Notes: generated by a model from the letters alone, not told the origin. Numbered from the stretch's first letter, positions 43,082-52,793 are shown. The stretch is DNA of 64,000 nt from DASSKK01 sp035690495 (GCA_035690495.1 DASSKK010000081.1:62001-126000), one strand, 5' to 3'. Made by a program: numbers and translations.

Positions 43082-44550
43082 GCGTCGCCCGTCCGCGACT
43101 GGAGCAGCTGACCAGGCACGACCCGTGGGACGGCGTACGTGCGGTGGTGCTGGGCTTCGGCGTCTCGGGCTTCGCCGCTGCAGACAACCTGCTGCACGTC
43201 GGTGCCTCCGTGACCGTGCTCGCCGAGTCCGCCACCGACGCACAGGCGGAGAAGGCCCGGCTGCTGGAGATCCTCGGCGCCCGCGTGCTGATAGGGAAGG
43301 GGAGCACGGACTCTCTGCCGTCGGGGCCGCCGGGAACAGACCTCGTGGTCACCTCGCCCGGCATCCCGCCGACGGCTCCGGCGATCCTGGCCGCCGGCGC
43401 CGCAGATACGCCGGTGTGGGGCGAGGTCGAGCTGGCCTGGCGGCTGCGCGACCTCGACCACCCGGGGGCCTGGCTGTGCGTCACCGGCACCAACGGCAAG
43501 ACCACCACCGTCGGCATGCTCGAGTCCGTGCTGCACGCCGAAGGCGTCTCGGCGGTCGCCTGCGGCAACGTCGGCCTGCCGCTGGTCGAGGCGGTGATGG
43601 ACCCCACGCCGTACGACGTCTACGCGGTGGAGCTGTCGAGCTTCCAGCTCCACTACACGCACAGCATGTCCGCACACTCGGCGGCGGTGCTCAACATCGC
43701 CGAGGACCACCTCGACTGGTACGCCGACCAGGGCGGGATGGCCGGCTACGCCACGGACAAGGGCCGGATCTACCACGACGTGCAGAAGGCCTGCGTCTAC
43801 AACGCCCAGGACCCGGGCACCGAACAACTGGTGCGCGAGGCCGACGTCGTCGAGGGCGCTCGCGCGGTCGGATTCACGCTCGGGGTGCCGGGAGTCGGCA
43901 TGGTCGGCGTCGTCGACGGTGTGCTGGCCGACCGGGCGTTCGTCGCCGAGCGGGCGCGTGCTGCGGCCGAGCTCTGCACGGTCGCCGACCTGGCCTCTCC
44001 GGCGCCGCACTTCGTCGCCAACGCGCTTGCCGCCTCTGCCCTCGCCCGCTCCGCCGGAGTGGGCGCGGCGGCCGTCCGGCACGGACTGAGCACGTTCACC
44101 CCCGACGGCCACCGGATCGCCGAGGTGGGCGTCCGGGGAGGGGTGCGCTACGTCGACGACTCCAAGGCCACCAACCCGCACGCCGCCGCCTCGTCGCTGT
44201 CGGCCTACGACCACGTGGTCTGGGTGGCCGGCGGCCTCGCGAAGGGCGCGTCGTTCGACGAGCTGGTCGCTTCGGTCGGTGGCAGGTTGCGCGGCGCGGT
44301 CCTCCTCGGCCGCGACCAGCAGGTGATCGCATCCGCGCTTTCGCGACACGCGCCCGATGTCCCGGTGATCGCGGTGCCCGGCGGAGAGACTTCTGCCATG
44401 GACCGCGTCGTCGAGGCGGCGGCCGGCCTGGCCAGGCCGGGGGACACGGTGCTGCTCGCACCCGGCTGCGCGTCCATGGACATGTTCGCGAACTACGCTG
44501 CGCGCGGTGACGCCTTCGCGGAGTCGGTACGCCGGCTGCCGGAGGTGTGA
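43078..44550 (+). CDS. murD: UDP-MurNAc-L-alanine:D-glutamate ligase
   Basis: The 490-residue ligase adds D-Glu. It starts with a Rossmann-like segment (VVLGFGVSGFAAADNLL), then the ATP site VTGTNGKTTTVGMLESVL, AVELSSFQLHYTHSM, IAEDHLDWYADQGGMAGYATDKGRI, and the DDSKATNPHAAASSL C-terminal motif. GTG 43078 overlaps the mraY stop (GTGA). ftsW follows by 25 bp. Confidence 0.95.
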   Translation: MSVARPRLEQLTRHDPWDGVRAVVLGFGVSGFAAADNLLHVGASVTVLAESATDAQAEKARLLEILGARVLIGKGSTDSLPSGPPGTDLVVTSPGIPPTAPAILAAGAADTPVWGEVELAWRLRDLDHPGAWLCVTGTNGKTTTVGMLESVLHAEGVSAVACGNVGLPLVEAVMDPTPYDVYAVELSSFQLHYTHSMSAHSAAVLNIAEDHLDWYADQGGMAGYATDKGRIYHDVQKACVYNAQDPGTEQLVREADVVEGARAVGFTLGVPGVGMVGVVDGVLADRAFVAERARAAAELCTVADLASPAPHFVANALAASALARSAGVGAAAVRHGLSTFTPDGHRIAEVGVRGGVRYVDDSKATNPHAAASSLSAYDHVVWVAGGLAKGASFDELVASVGGRLRGAVLLGRDQQVIASALSRHAPDVPVIAVPGGETSAMDRVVEAAAGLARPGDTVLLAPGCASMDMFANYAARGDAFAESVRRLPEV

Positions 44551-44575
44551 GCCCGCCCGGGAGAGGCTCTGGCCC

Positions 44576-45886
44576 GTGACCACGACGGCGCAGGATCGGC
44601 TGGGACAGCCGACGAGTGGCAGCCCTCGGCGGCACGGCGTGTTCACCCCCTGGTTGCAGGCCGGGCGCGCCACGCTCGACCGGCCGCTCACGTCGTACTA
44701 TCTGCTGCTCGGCTCCTCGACGCTGCTGCTGGCGATCGGTCTGATGGAGGTTCTGTCCGCGTCGAGCGTGGATGCCTACGAGCACCACGGCAACAGCTAC
44801 TACTGGTTCTTCCGGCAGCTCACCTGGGTGCTGCTCGCGCTGCCCGTCGCGTTCGTGGCCACCCGGATGCCGCGCCGGCTGTTGAGAGTGCTGGCGTGGC
44901 CCGGCCTGCTGGGGTCCACCCTGCTGCTGGCGCTCACCCAGACCGGAATGGGCGTGACGGTCAACGGCAACCAGAACTGGCTGGCCCTCGGCCCTGTGGT
45001 CATGCAACCCGCCGAGGTCGCCAAGCTGGCGATGATCTTGTGGTGCGCCGACGTGTACGCCCGCAAGGAGCGCCTGCTCGGCGACTGGAGGCACACCCTA
45101 GTCCCGGTGCTCCCCGTCTGCGCGACGATCGTCGGCCTGGTCCTGGTCGGCGGCGACCTCGGGACCGCGCTGGTGCTGATGGCGATCCTGCTGGGCATGC
45201 TGTGGGTGGTAGGGGCGCCGATGCGGCTCTTCGTCGGCTCGCTGCTCACCGTGGGCGCGCTCGCGCTCTACCTGGCGACGACCAGCGCCGAGCGGCTGCA
45301 GCGGCTGACGAACTTCACAGACCCGTTCAAGGACTATCAGGGCGCCGGCTGGCAGTCGGCCCACGGCCTGTTCGCCATGTCCAGCGGCGGCATCTTCGGC
45401 AAGGGCATCGGCGCGAGCCAGCAGAAGTGGGGCAGCCTGCCCGAGGCGCACACCGACTTCATCTTCGCCGTCCTCGGGGAGGAGCTCGGACTGGTCGGGA
45501 CGCTGCTCGTGCTCATGCTGTTCCTGACGATCGCCTACGCCGGGATCCGGGTCGCGCTGCGCACCCCTGACCCGTTCGTCCGCTACATGTCGGCCGGGAT
45601 CACGGTGTGGCTGACCGCACAGATGATGGTCAACATCGGCATGGTGCTGGCGCTGCTGCCCGTGATCGGGCTCCCGTTGCCGCTGGTCTCCTACGGCGGC
45701 TCGTCGCTGCTGCCCGAGCTCGTCGCGCTCGGCCTGCTGATGTCGTTCGCGCGCGCAGAGCCCGGCGCGAAGGCGGCGCTGCGCGCACGGCGGCGTCGTC
45801 GGCTCGGGTTGTCGAAGGGGCCGGCCGCGGGAGTGACCGCCGGAGCGGCCAAGACGGCAAGGACGTCTTCGAGGCGCGCCCGATGA
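44576..45886 (+). CDS. ftsW: Septal glycosyltransferase, SEDS family
   Basis: The 436-residue protein has about ten membrane segments and polymerises septal peptidoglycan with FtsI. Signature parts are TVNGNQNWLALGPVVMQPAEVAKLAMILW, GGDLGTALVL, NFTDPFKDYQGAGWQS, and EAHTDFIFAVLGEELGL, then PLPLVSYGGSSLLPELVALG. GTG 44576 has GAGAGG 9 nt upstream. The Arg/Ala-rich tail overlaps the murG start (ATGA). Confidence 0.95.
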   Translation: MTTTAQDRLGQPTSGSPRRHGVFTPWLQAGRATLDRPLTSYYLLLGSSTLLLAIGLMEVLSASSVDAYEHHGNSYYWFFRQLTWVLLALPVAFVATRMPRRLLRVLAWPGLLGSTLLLALTQTGMGVTVNGNQNWLALGPVVMQPAEVAKLAMILWCADVYARKERLLGDWRHTLVPVLPVCATIVGLVLVGGDLGTALVLMAILLGMLWVVGAPMRLFVGSLLTVGALALYLATTSAERLQRLTNFTDPFKDYQGAGWQSAHGLFAMSSGGIFGKGIGASQQKWGSLPEAHTDFIFAVLGEELGLVGTLLVLMLFLTIAYAGIRVALRTPDPFVRYMSAGITVWLTAQMMVNIGMVLALLPVIGLPLPLVSYGGSSLLPELVALGLLMSFARAEPGAKAALRARRRRRLGLSKGPAAGVTAGAAKTARTSSRRAR

Positions 45887-47004
45887 GGGTGCTGCTCGCC
45901 GGTGGGGGGACCGCAGGACACACCTCGCCGCTGCTGGCCACCGCGGACGCGCTTCGTCGTCTCGACGAGTCGGTGCAGGTCACCGCGCTGGGGACCGCCA
46001 GAGGCGTCGAGACACGCGTCGTGCCGGAGGCCGGATACCCCCTGGAGCTGATCCCGCCGGTGCCGCTGCCGCGTCAGCTGTCCATGGAACTGGCGCGCAC
46101 CCCGTGGCGGCTCGGAGCGGCGATGCGCAGCGCCCTGAAGGTGCTGGACACGGTGCGGCCCGACGTCGTCGCCGGCTTCGGCGGCTATGTCTGTGTGCCC
46201 GCCTACCTCGCCGCTCGGCGGCGCCGGCTGCCGCTCGTGGTCCATGAGGGAAACCCGCTGCCCGGGATCGCGAACAAGCTCGGGGCCCGGCTGACGACCC
46301 ACGTCGCCACCAGCTTCCCGGACACTCCGTTGCCGCACGCCCGCTACCTGGGAATGCCGATCCGGCGGATCATCTCGACGTTGGACCGGGCCGCGTCGCG
46401 GGACGAGGCACGCCGCAGCTTCGGCCTCGACCCCGACCTGCCCACCGTGCTGGTGACCGGTGGCTCCCAGGGGGCTCGTCGTCTCAACGAGTCGTGCTCC
46501 GCAGCCGCCGGCGCCTTCCGCGCGGCCGGTGTTCAGGTGCTGCACGTGGCCGGACCGAACGGCGAGCCGTCCGTCACGGAGGCGCTCCGGGCCTTCCGGA
46601 GACAACAGGACAGCGCCGATGCCGATGGTCCGCCGTACGTCGTGCTCGGCTACGTCGACCGCATGGACCTCGCCTACGCGGCCGCCGACGTCGTGGTGTG
46701 CCGTGCCGGTGCGAACACGGTCACCGAGGTCGCCGCCGTCGGGTTGCCGGCGGTGTTCGTGCCGCTGCCGATCGGGAACGGCGAACAGGCCTTGAACGCC
46801 CGCCCGGTCGTCGAGGCCGGCGGAGGCCTGCTGGTCTCCGACGGCGCGCTGACCCCCGAGTGGGTGCGGGCGACCGTGCCCGGGCTCGCGACCGACCGAG
46901 CCCGGCTCGACGCGATGTCGGCGGCGGCGGCCGACCTCGTGCCACGCGACGCCGACGACGCGCTCGCGCGGATGGTGCTCTCCGCCGCGGGGGGCGCGCG
47001 GTGA
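45883..47004 (+). CDS. murG: Undecaprenyldiphospho-MurNAc-pentapeptide GlcNAc transferase
   Basis: The 373-residue glycosyltransferase converts lipid I to lipid II at the membrane. Glycine-rich GGGTAGHTSPLLATADALR near the N-terminus, VVHEGNPLPGIANK, TGGSQGARRLNES and VVCRAGANTVTEVAAVGLPAVFVPLPIGNGEQALNA are the family motifs. ATG overlaps the ftsW stop; stop overlaps murC (GTGA). Confidence 0.95.
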   Translation: MRVLLAGGGTAGHTSPLLATADALRRLDESVQVTALGTARGVETRVVPEAGYPLELIPPVPLPRQLSMELARTPWRLGAAMRSALKVLDTVRPDVVAGFGGYVCVPAYLAARRRRLPLVVHEGNPLPGIANKLGARLTTHVATSFPDTPLPHARYLGMPIRRIISTLDRAASRDEARRSFGLDPDLPTVLVTGGSQGARRLNESCSAAAGAFRAAGVQVLHVAGPNGEPSVTEALRAFRRQQDSADADGPPYVVLGYVDRMDLAYAAADVVVCRAGANTVTEVAAVGLPAVFVPLPIGNGEQALNARPVVEAGGGLLVSDGALTPEWVRATVPGLATDRARLDAMSAAAADLVPRDADDALARMVLSAAGGAR

Positions 47005-48437
47005 GGCTGCCGGTCCCCGCCGAGCTGCTGCCGGCCGACCGCCTGGGACGGGTGCACTTCGTGGGCATCGGCGGTGCCGGCCTCTCGGCGATCGCCCGGA
47101 TCATGCTCGAGCGCGGGATCAGCGTCAGCGGCAGTGACGTCGTGACCTCCGCGGCCCTCGAGTCGCTGCAGGCGGCGGGGGCGCGCTGCTTCGTGGGGCA
47201 TGCCGCCGAGCAGGTGCGCGACGTGGACACCGTGGTGGTCTCCACCGCGGTGCGCGAGGACAACCCCGAGGTTCTCGAGGCGCGTGCGCGGGGGCTGCGG
47301 CTGCTGCCCCGCTCGGCCGCGCTGGAGTCGCTGATGCAGGGCCGCCGCGCGATCGCGGTGGCCGGCACCCACGGGAAGACGACCGCCACGGCGCTGCTGA
47401 CCGTGGCGTTGCAGCACGTAGGCGCCGATCCGTCGTACGCCATCGGCGGGGAGCTGCGCGAGACCGGCACCAACGCACACGACGGGACCGGTGAGCTGTT
47501 CGTGGCCGAGGCCGACGAGAGCGACGGCGCGTTCCTGGTCTACTCCCCGTTCGCCGCCCTGGTCACCAACGTCGAAGCCGATCACCTCGACGTCTGGAAG
47601 ACCGAGCGCGCCTACCACGAGGCGTTCGGCCGCTTCGTCGAGCGGATCCAACCCGGCGGCTTTCTGGTCTGCTGCGTCGACGACCCGGGAGCGGCAGACC
47701 TGGCGGACACGGCGCGCGCCCGGGCGATGAGCACAGTGGCGGTCGGAGAGTCGCATGAGGCGGACGTGCGGGCGGTCTCGGTCGACCTGCACGGGGCTGG
47801 CTCGCGGTTCGTGGTCGAGGACGCCGGCCGGCAGCTCGGCGAGGTCGCCCTGCAGATCCCGGGGCGCCACTACGTCCTGGACGCGCTCGTCGCCCTCGCG
47901 GCGGGGCTGCGTCTCGGTTTCGGCTTCGACGGGCTCGCCGGGGGCCTGGCGGCGTTCCGCGGGACCCGCCGCCGGATGGAGCTCAAGGGGGAGAGGAACG
48001 GGATCCGGGTCTACGACAGCTACGCCCACCATCCCAACGAGATCGCCGGCGATCTCGCCGCCGCCCGGTCGGTGGCCGGCGAGGAGGGCCGGGTCGTGGT
48101 GGCGTTCCAGCCGCACCTGGTCTCGCGCACCCGCATCTTCGGTCCGGCGATGGGCCGCGAGCTGGGCGCGGCCGACGAGGTGGTCGTGATGGACGTGTAC
48201 GTCGCGCGTGAGGACCCGGACCCGGAAGTGAGCGGCGCGCTGGTCGCCTCGCACGTGCCCCTCCCGGCGCAGCAGGTGGTCTTCGAGCCGGACCGGTCGG
48301 CCGTCGCCGCGGCCCTGGTAGCGCGAGCCCGGCCCGGAGACGTCGTGCTCACGCTCGGGGCCGGCGACGTCACCCGGATCGGCCCCGAGGTGCTCGACCT
48401 GCTGGCCCCGGGCCCCGAGCAGGAGGACGCAAAGTGA
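47001..48437 (+). CDS. murC: UDP-MurNAc:L-alanine ligase
   Basis: The 478-residue ligase adds the first stem residue, L-Ala. Motifs: VHFVGIGGAGLSAIARIM, VAGTHGKTTATALLTVAL, ELFVAEADESDGAFL, VTNVEADHLDVW and YDSYAHHPNEIAGDLAAAR. GTG 47001 overlaps the murG stop. Stop overlaps ftsQ. Confidence 0.95.
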   Translation: MRLPVPAELLPADRLGRVHFVGIGGAGLSAIARIMLERGISVSGSDVVTSAALESLQAAGARCFVGHAAEQVRDVDTVVVSTAVREDNPEVLEARARGLRLLPRSAALESLMQGRRAIAVAGTHGKTTATALLTVALQHVGADPSYAIGGELRETGTNAHDGTGELFVAEADESDGAFLVYSPFAALVTNVEADHLDVWKTERAYHEAFGRFVERIQPGGFLVCCVDDPGAADLADTARARAMSTVAVGESHEADVRAVSVDLHGAGSRFVVEDAGRQLGEVALQIPGRHYVLDALVALAAGLRLGFGFDGLAGGLAAFRGTRRRMELKGERNGIRVYDSYAHHPNEIAGDLAAARSVAGEEGRVVVAFQPHLVSRTRIFGPAMGRELGAADEVVVMDVYVAREDPDPEVSGALVASHVPLPAQQVVFEPDRSAVAAALVARARPGDVVLTLGAGDVTRIGPEVLDLLAPGPEQEDAK

Positions 48438-49222
48438 GCCCGCAGCGGACCACACAGGTCGAGGACCGGGTGGCTGCCGACGAGCGGACGGTGGCCCTGG
48501 CGAGGCGCCGGTTCACCCGGCGGCAGTGGGCGCGCAGGCTGCTCGCCTGGCGGGGCGGCCTGCTCGCCGTGCTGGTGGCCGGGGTCGTCGGCTTCATCGG
48601 CTGGCTGTTCTTGTTCTCGTCCGCGCTGGCCGTGTCCGGTGTCCGCGTCGAGGGAGCCCACGTGCTGTCCGTGCAGCAGGTCCGTGAGGCGGCTGACGTC
48701 CCACTGGGAGAGCCGTTGGCCACCGTCGACCTGCACGCGATCGCCCACCGGGTGCGCACGCTTCCCGCCGTGCGCAGCGTGGACGTCTCCCGGTCGTGGC
48801 CGGACAAGGTGCGCATCGCCGTGCGCGAGCGACATGCGGTGGCGGTGGTCGAGCGCGACGGGGCCTGGCACGGCGTGGACCGGAACGGGGTGGTGTTCCG
48901 CACCTACTCGTCGCGGCCGGCACCGTTGCCGATCGTGCGCACGGGCCGGCGCACCTCCACAGACGCACTCGCAGAGGCGGCGCGTGCGGTGCAGGCTCTG
49001 CCCACCGACCTGGCCTCGCGCGTCGACTTCGTCGAGGTGCACTCGGTGGACACCATCACGTTGCACCTTGCTCACGGGCGGACTGTGCTCTGGGGGAGTG
49101 CCGACGCGTCGGCCCAGAAGGCCGAGGTGCTCGGCGTACTGCTCGACCGGCTCCCGCACCTGCGTCACAAGCCTCGGTTCTACGACCTGAGCGTCCCCGG
49201 CCAGCCGATCCTGCGCCGCTGA
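48434..49222 (+). CDS. ftsQ: Cell division protein FtsQ
   Basis: The 262-residue bitopic protein has a basic cytoplasmic part, a membrane segment (LAVLVAGVVGFIGWLFLF), a POTRA domain (LAVSGVRVEGAHVLSVQQVREAADVPLGEPLATVD) and the FtsQ beta domain. It links FtsL and FtsB in the divisome. GTG overlaps the murC stop. 245 bp then separate it from ftsZ. Confidence 0.93.
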   Translation: MSPQRTTQVEDRVAADERTVALARRRFTRRQWARRLLAWRGGLLAVLVAGVVGFIGWLFLFSSALAVSGVRVEGAHVLSVQQVREAADVPLGEPLATVDLHAIAHRVRTLPAVRSVDVSRSWPDKVRIAVRERHAVAVVERDGAWHGVDRNGVVFRTYSSRPAPLPIVRTGRRTSTDALAEAARAVQALPTDLASRVDFVEVHSVDTITLHLAHGRTVLWGSADASAQKAEVLGVLLDRLPHLRHKPRFYDLSVPGQPILRR

Positions 49223-49333
49223 CCCCTCGACGTGGTGCCGTCGCCGCACCCGAGATCACAAAGGCGTGAGTCGGTGCGCGTGTCGCGTTGGTCGGAGTGC
49301 TGCGGCCACCTACATTCATTCGCAAGCACGAGG

Positions 49334-49371
49334 TTGACATAACTATAACCCTCTACTTCAAGGTTAGAGTT
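49334..49371 (+). promoter_or_regulatory. ftsZ promoter with inverted repeat
   Basis: AACTATAACCCT (49341-49352) and AAGGTTAGAGTT (49360-49371) form an inverted repeat with two mismatches and a 7-nt loop. A TTGACA lies at 49334-49339 and a -10-like TAGAGT (49365-49370) lies inside the second arm. This is a marked A/T island in very G+C-rich DNA. It resembles operators of MerR-type division regulators (FtsR/Rv1828 group), which is inference. Confidence 0.6.
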
Positions 49372-49467
49372 CATCGGCCGAAGGCGACTTCCCCACCGAC
49401 ATACACCCGTCTGCCCGTCCCGGTCCGCCGGCTCCGCGGGCAGCCAGAGCAGCGAGAGGCGTACGCC

Positions 49468-50664
49468 GTGGCAGCACCACAGAACTACCTGGCCGTCATC
49501 AAGGTCGTGGGTATCGGTGGAGGTGGAGTCAATGCCGTCAACCGGATGATCGAGGTCGGCCTCAAGGGCGTCGAGTTCATCGCGATCAACACCGACGCCC
49601 AGGCCCTGCTGATGAGCGACGCCGACGTCAAGCTGGACATCGGCCGCGAGCTGACGCGTGGTCTGGGCGCCGGCGCCAACCCCGAGGTCGGCGGCAAGGC
49701 TGCCGAAGACCACGCCGAGGAGATCGAGGAGGTCCTCAAGGGGGCCGACATGGTCTTCGTCACCGCAGGCGAGGGTGGCGGCACCGGCACCGGCGGTGCG
49801 CCGGTGGTCGCGCGAATGGCCCGCTCGCTGGGCGCCCTCACCATCGGCGTGGTGACCCGGCCGTTCGCGTTCGAGGGTCGCCGGCGCGCCAACCAGGCCG
49901 AGGAGGGCATCTCCTCGCTCCGCGACGAGGTCGACACGCTGATCGTGATTCCCAACGACCGGCTGCTGTCGATCAGCGACCGCAACGTGTCGGTGCTCGA
50001 CGCGTTCAAGCAGGCCGACCAGGTGCTGCTGCAAGGCGTCTCGGGCATCACCGACCTGATCACCACTCCGGGCCTGATCAACCTGGACTTCGCGGACGTG
50101 AAGTCGGTGATGGCCAACGCCGGTTCCGCGCTGATGGGCATCGGGTCGGCGCGTGGCGAGGACCGCGCCGTCGCCGCCTCCGAGATGGCCGTGTCGAGCC
50201 CGCTGCTGGAGGCCTCCATCGACGGCGCGCACGGGGTGCTGCTCTCGATCGCCGGCGGTTCCGACCTGGGCCTGTTCGAGATCAACGAGGCCGCGGCGCT
50301 CGTCTCCCAGGCTGCGCACGCCGAGGCGAACATCATCTTCGGTGCGGTCATCGACGACGCGCTCGGCGACGAGGTCCGGGTCACGGTGATCGCGGCCGGG
50401 TTCGACGGAGGGATGCCCAAGCGACGCGACAGTGGCACCGTGCTGCGACGGGAGCCGCCGGCTCCGCAGTCGCAGGCCGAGACCCGGGGTGCGGCGGCGG
50501 AGGGCGCCGGCCAGCCGGGTCGTCCGGCAGCCGAGCAGGCGAGCACGGCCGGCAAGCAGAGCGAGCCGGCGCCGGAGCGACCGGCCGCGCAGCACGCGCC
50601 GCGGGCCCCCCGCCCCGTGCAGTTCGACGACGACGACCTGGACGTCCCGGACTTCCTGAAGTAG
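49468..50664 (+). CDS. ftsZ: Cell division GTPase FtsZ
   Basis: The 398-residue tubulin homologue forms the Z ring. VVGIGGGGVNAVNRM, the G-box GEGGGTGTGGAP (about 101-112), and TDLITTPGLINLDFADVKSVM (T7 loop) are clear. The C-terminal tail ends DDDDLDVPDFLK, the peptide that binds SepF and other partners. The linker is Ala/Pro/Gln-rich. GTG 49468 has GAGAGG 8 nt upstream. pgeF starts 4 bp after it. Confidence 0.97.
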   Translation: MAAPQNYLAVIKVVGIGGGGVNAVNRMIEVGLKGVEFIAINTDAQALLMSDADVKLDIGRELTRGLGAGANPEVGGKAAEDHAEEIEEVLKGADMVFVTAGEGGGTGTGGAPVVARMARSLGALTIGVVTRPFAFEGRRRANQAEEGISSLRDEVDTLIVIPNDRLLSISDRNVSVLDAFKQADQVLLQGVSGITDLITTPGLINLDFADVKSVMANAGSALMGIGSARGEDRAVAASEMAVSSPLLEASIDGAHGVLLSIAGGSDLGLFEINEAAALVSQAAHAEANIIFGAVIDDALGDEVRVTVIAAGFDGGMPKRRDSGTVLRREPPAPQSQAETRGAAAEGAGQPGRPAAEQASTAGKQSEPAPERPAAQHAPRAPRPVQFDDDDLDVPDFLK

Positions 50665-50667
50665 CCG

Positions 50668-51465
50668 TTGCTCGCCTATCGGGACGCCCGCGGTGGCGCG
50701 GAGGTCGCGTTCACGGACCGGCACGGCGGGGTCAGTGCCGGTCCGTACGCGTCGTTGAACCTCGGCTACGGCGTCGGCGACGACGTGTCGGCCGTGGACC
50801 GCAATGTCGCACTGGCTGTGGCTGCCTTCACCGATGCGGACCCGCGGGCCCGGCTGACCGGCTTGCGGCAGGTCCATGGTGCCGACGTCCACCTCGTCGG
50901 CGGCAAGGACGACCGCGCCGCGGAGGCCGTCCGCTCGTCCTCGACACCTCATGCGCCCGGTCCGCCACGCTGGCCGACCGCCGACGCTCTGGTGACGACC
51001 GAGCCCGGGACCGTGCTGCTGGTGCGCGCCGCCGACTGCGTGCCGGTGCTGCTGGCCGCCCTGTCGGCCGACGGGGCTGCCGTCGCTGCCGTGCACGCGG
51101 GTCGCTCCGGCCTGGTCGAAGGCGTGGTCACGCGCGCGGTGACGCGTCTGCGTGCGCTCGTGCCTGAACGGTCTGCCGACATCGTCGCGTGGATCGGTCC
51201 GCACGTGTGCGGCGCCTGCTACGAGGTGCCCGCCGGGATGCGGGACGACGTGGCCGCCGTGGTGCCGCAGGCACGCGCCACCACCTCATGGGGGACCGCC
51301 TCGCTCGATCTCGGCGCCGGGGTGGTGGCACAGCTTCGCGCGAGCGGAGTGGACGACATCGTCGATGCACGCCGGTGCACCCGTGAGGACGACGACCTGT
51401 TCTCCTACCGTCGCCAGGGCGCGGCGTCCGGACGCCTTGGTGGCCTGGTGTGGATCCGGCCATGA
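50668..51465 (+). CDS. pgeF: Peptidoglycan editing factor PgeF (YfiH/DUF152)
   Basis: The 265-residue protein has the laccase-domain fold, with metal-binding FTDRHGGVS, LRQVHGADV, RAADCVPVLL, AAVHAGRSGL and IGPHVCGACYEV segments. YfiH hydrolyses abnormal L-Ser-containing precursors. TTG start 4 bp after ftsZ; no strong ribosome binding site, so reinitiation is likely. Overlaps the next gene by 4 nt. Confidence 0.9.
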   Translation: MLAYRDARGGAEVAFTDRHGGVSAGPYASLNLGYGVGDDVSAVDRNVALAVAAFTDADPRARLTGLRQVHGADVHLVGGKDDRAAEAVRSSSTPHAPGPPRWPTADALVTTEPGTVLLVRAADCVPVLLAALSADGAAVAAVHAGRSGLVEGVVTRAVTRLRALVPERSADIVAWIGPHVCGACYEVPAGMRDDVAAVVPQARATTSWGTASLDLGAGVVAQLRASGVDDIVDARRCTREDDDLFSYRRQGAASGRLGGLVWIRP

Positions 51466-52214
51466 CCGAGCCGACCGACTCGCCCGCAGCCGGCGCCACC
51501 GATCGCCGCGACCAGGTGGCGGCGGGACTGGCACGGGTCGAGGAGAGGATCCGGCGCGCGTGCGGCGCCGCGGGCCGCTCCGCCGACGAGGTGACCCTCA
51601 CGGTGGTCACCAAGTTCTTCCCCGCCTCCGACGTGCGGCTGCTCGCCGGGCTCGGCGTACGCCACATCGGGGAGAACCGCCACCAGGAAGCAGAGGAGAA
51701 GGTGCGTGACTGTGCAGATCTCGACCTGGTGTGGCACTTCATCGGCGGTCTGCAGAGCAACAAGGCGGCCGCTGTGGCCGCCTACGCCGACGTGGTCGAG
51801 TCGGTGGACCGGCCCAAGCTGATAGCCGGACTCGTCAGCGGAGCGGCGGCGCGCGGAACCCCGCTCGACGTACTGATCCAGGTTGGTCTCGACCCCGACC
51901 CACCCACCGGTGGCGCCGGCAGGGGCGGCCGTTCCGGATGTCCGCCGGCCGACGTGCCTCGGCTGGCCGAGCGCATCCTCGGAGCCGAGGCGCTGCGGCT
52001 CGGCGGGGTGATGGGCGTCGCACCGCTCGCCGGCGACCCTGCGGCGGCCTTCGCGCGGCTGGCGGACGTGGCGGCACAGGTGCGCCGCCTCGCGCCGGGT
52101 GCGAACACGATGTCTGCGGGGATGAGCGGGGACCTCGAGGAGGCCGTGAAATCGGGCGCGACACACGTGCGGATAGGCAGCGCGGTGCTCGGAGCGAGGC
52201 CTTCCGTTGGGTAG
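51462..52214 (+). CDS. yggS: YggS/PROSC PLP-binding homeostasis protein
   Basis: The 250-residue protein has the PLP Lys in LTVVTKFFPASDV, then IGENRHQEAEEKV and WHFIGGLQSNKAAAVA, family signatures. It buffers pyridoxal phosphate. A short Gly/Arg-rich insertion is near residue 155. ATG overlaps pgeF. A position between ftsZ and sepF is usual in actinobacteria. Confidence 0.92.
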   Translation: MTEPTDSPAAGATDRRDQVAAGLARVEERIRRACGAAGRSADEVTLTVVTKFFPASDVRLLAGLGVRHIGENRHQEAEEKVRDCADLDLVWHFIGGLQSNKAAAVAAYADVVESVDRPKLIAGLVSGAAARGTPLDVLIQVGLDPDPPTGGAGRGGRSGCPPADVPRLAERILGAEALRLGGVMGVAPLAGDPAAAFARLADVAAQVRRLAPGANTMSAGMSGDLEEAVKSGATHVRIGSAVLGARPSVG

Positions 52215-52272
52215 TGTCAGGCACGTCGCAGCGTCCTATCCGAGGACGCCGAAGTAGCGGGAGGCATTGGTC

Positions 52273-52782
52273 ATGGGCAGCGCGATGCGCAAGATGGGTG
52301 TCTACCTTGGCCTGCTCGAGGACACCGAACGCTATGACGAGGACTACTACGACGAGTACGACGACCACGCCGCTCAGGCGGGCCACCACGGCGGGCGTGG
52401 GCACGGCGCCGACGGCCGCCCGGAGCCGGCACGCGGGTCGCAGGTCGCCAACATCGCCGAACGCCGCCGAGCCCCGGCTGGACCGACCGGAGTCGTCGCG
52501 GAGCTGTCCCGCATCACCACGTTGCACCCGCGCACCTACAACGAGGCGCGCACGATCGGTGAGAACTTCCGCGACGGCGTGCCGGTGATCATGAACCTCT
52601 CCGAGATGGACGACGCCGATGCCAAGCGGCTCGTGGACTTCGCCGCCGGGCTGATCTTCGGGGTCCGCGGGAGCATCGAGCGGGTCACCAACAAGGTGTT
52701 CCTGCTCTCCCCGCCCAACGTCTCCGTGGCGGCCGAGGACAAGCAGCGCATCGCCGAAGGCGGCTTCTTCAACCAGAGCTAG
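52273..52782 (+). CDS. sepF: Cell division protein SepF
   Basis: The 169-residue protein has an N-terminal amphipathic start (MRKMGVYLGLLED), an acidic/Tyr-rich linker (DEDYYDEYDD) and the SepF core: RTYNEARTIGENFRDGVPVIMNLSEMDDADAKRLVDFAAGLIFGVRGSIERVTNKVFLL. SepF anchors FtsZ to the membrane. ATG 52273 has GGGAGG 8 nt upstream. Its stop codon TAG is the first three bases of the -10 box of the next gene. Confidence 0.94.
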   Translation: MGSAMRKMGVYLGLLEDTERYDEDYYDEYDDHAAQAGHHGGRGHGADGRPEPARGSQVANIAERRRAPAGPTGVVAELSRITTLHPRTYNEARTIGENFRDGVPVIMNLSEMDDADAKRLVDFAAGLIFGVRGSIERVTNKVFLLSPPNVSVAAEDKQRIAEGGFFNQS

Positions 52783-52785
52783 ACT
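52780..52785 (+). promoter_or_regulatory. -10 box of leaderless yggT, overlapping sepF stop
   Basis: TAGACT contains the sepF stop codon and lies 8 nt before the GTG of yggT. Confidence 0.5.
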
Positions 52786-52793
52786 CGCCCGTC

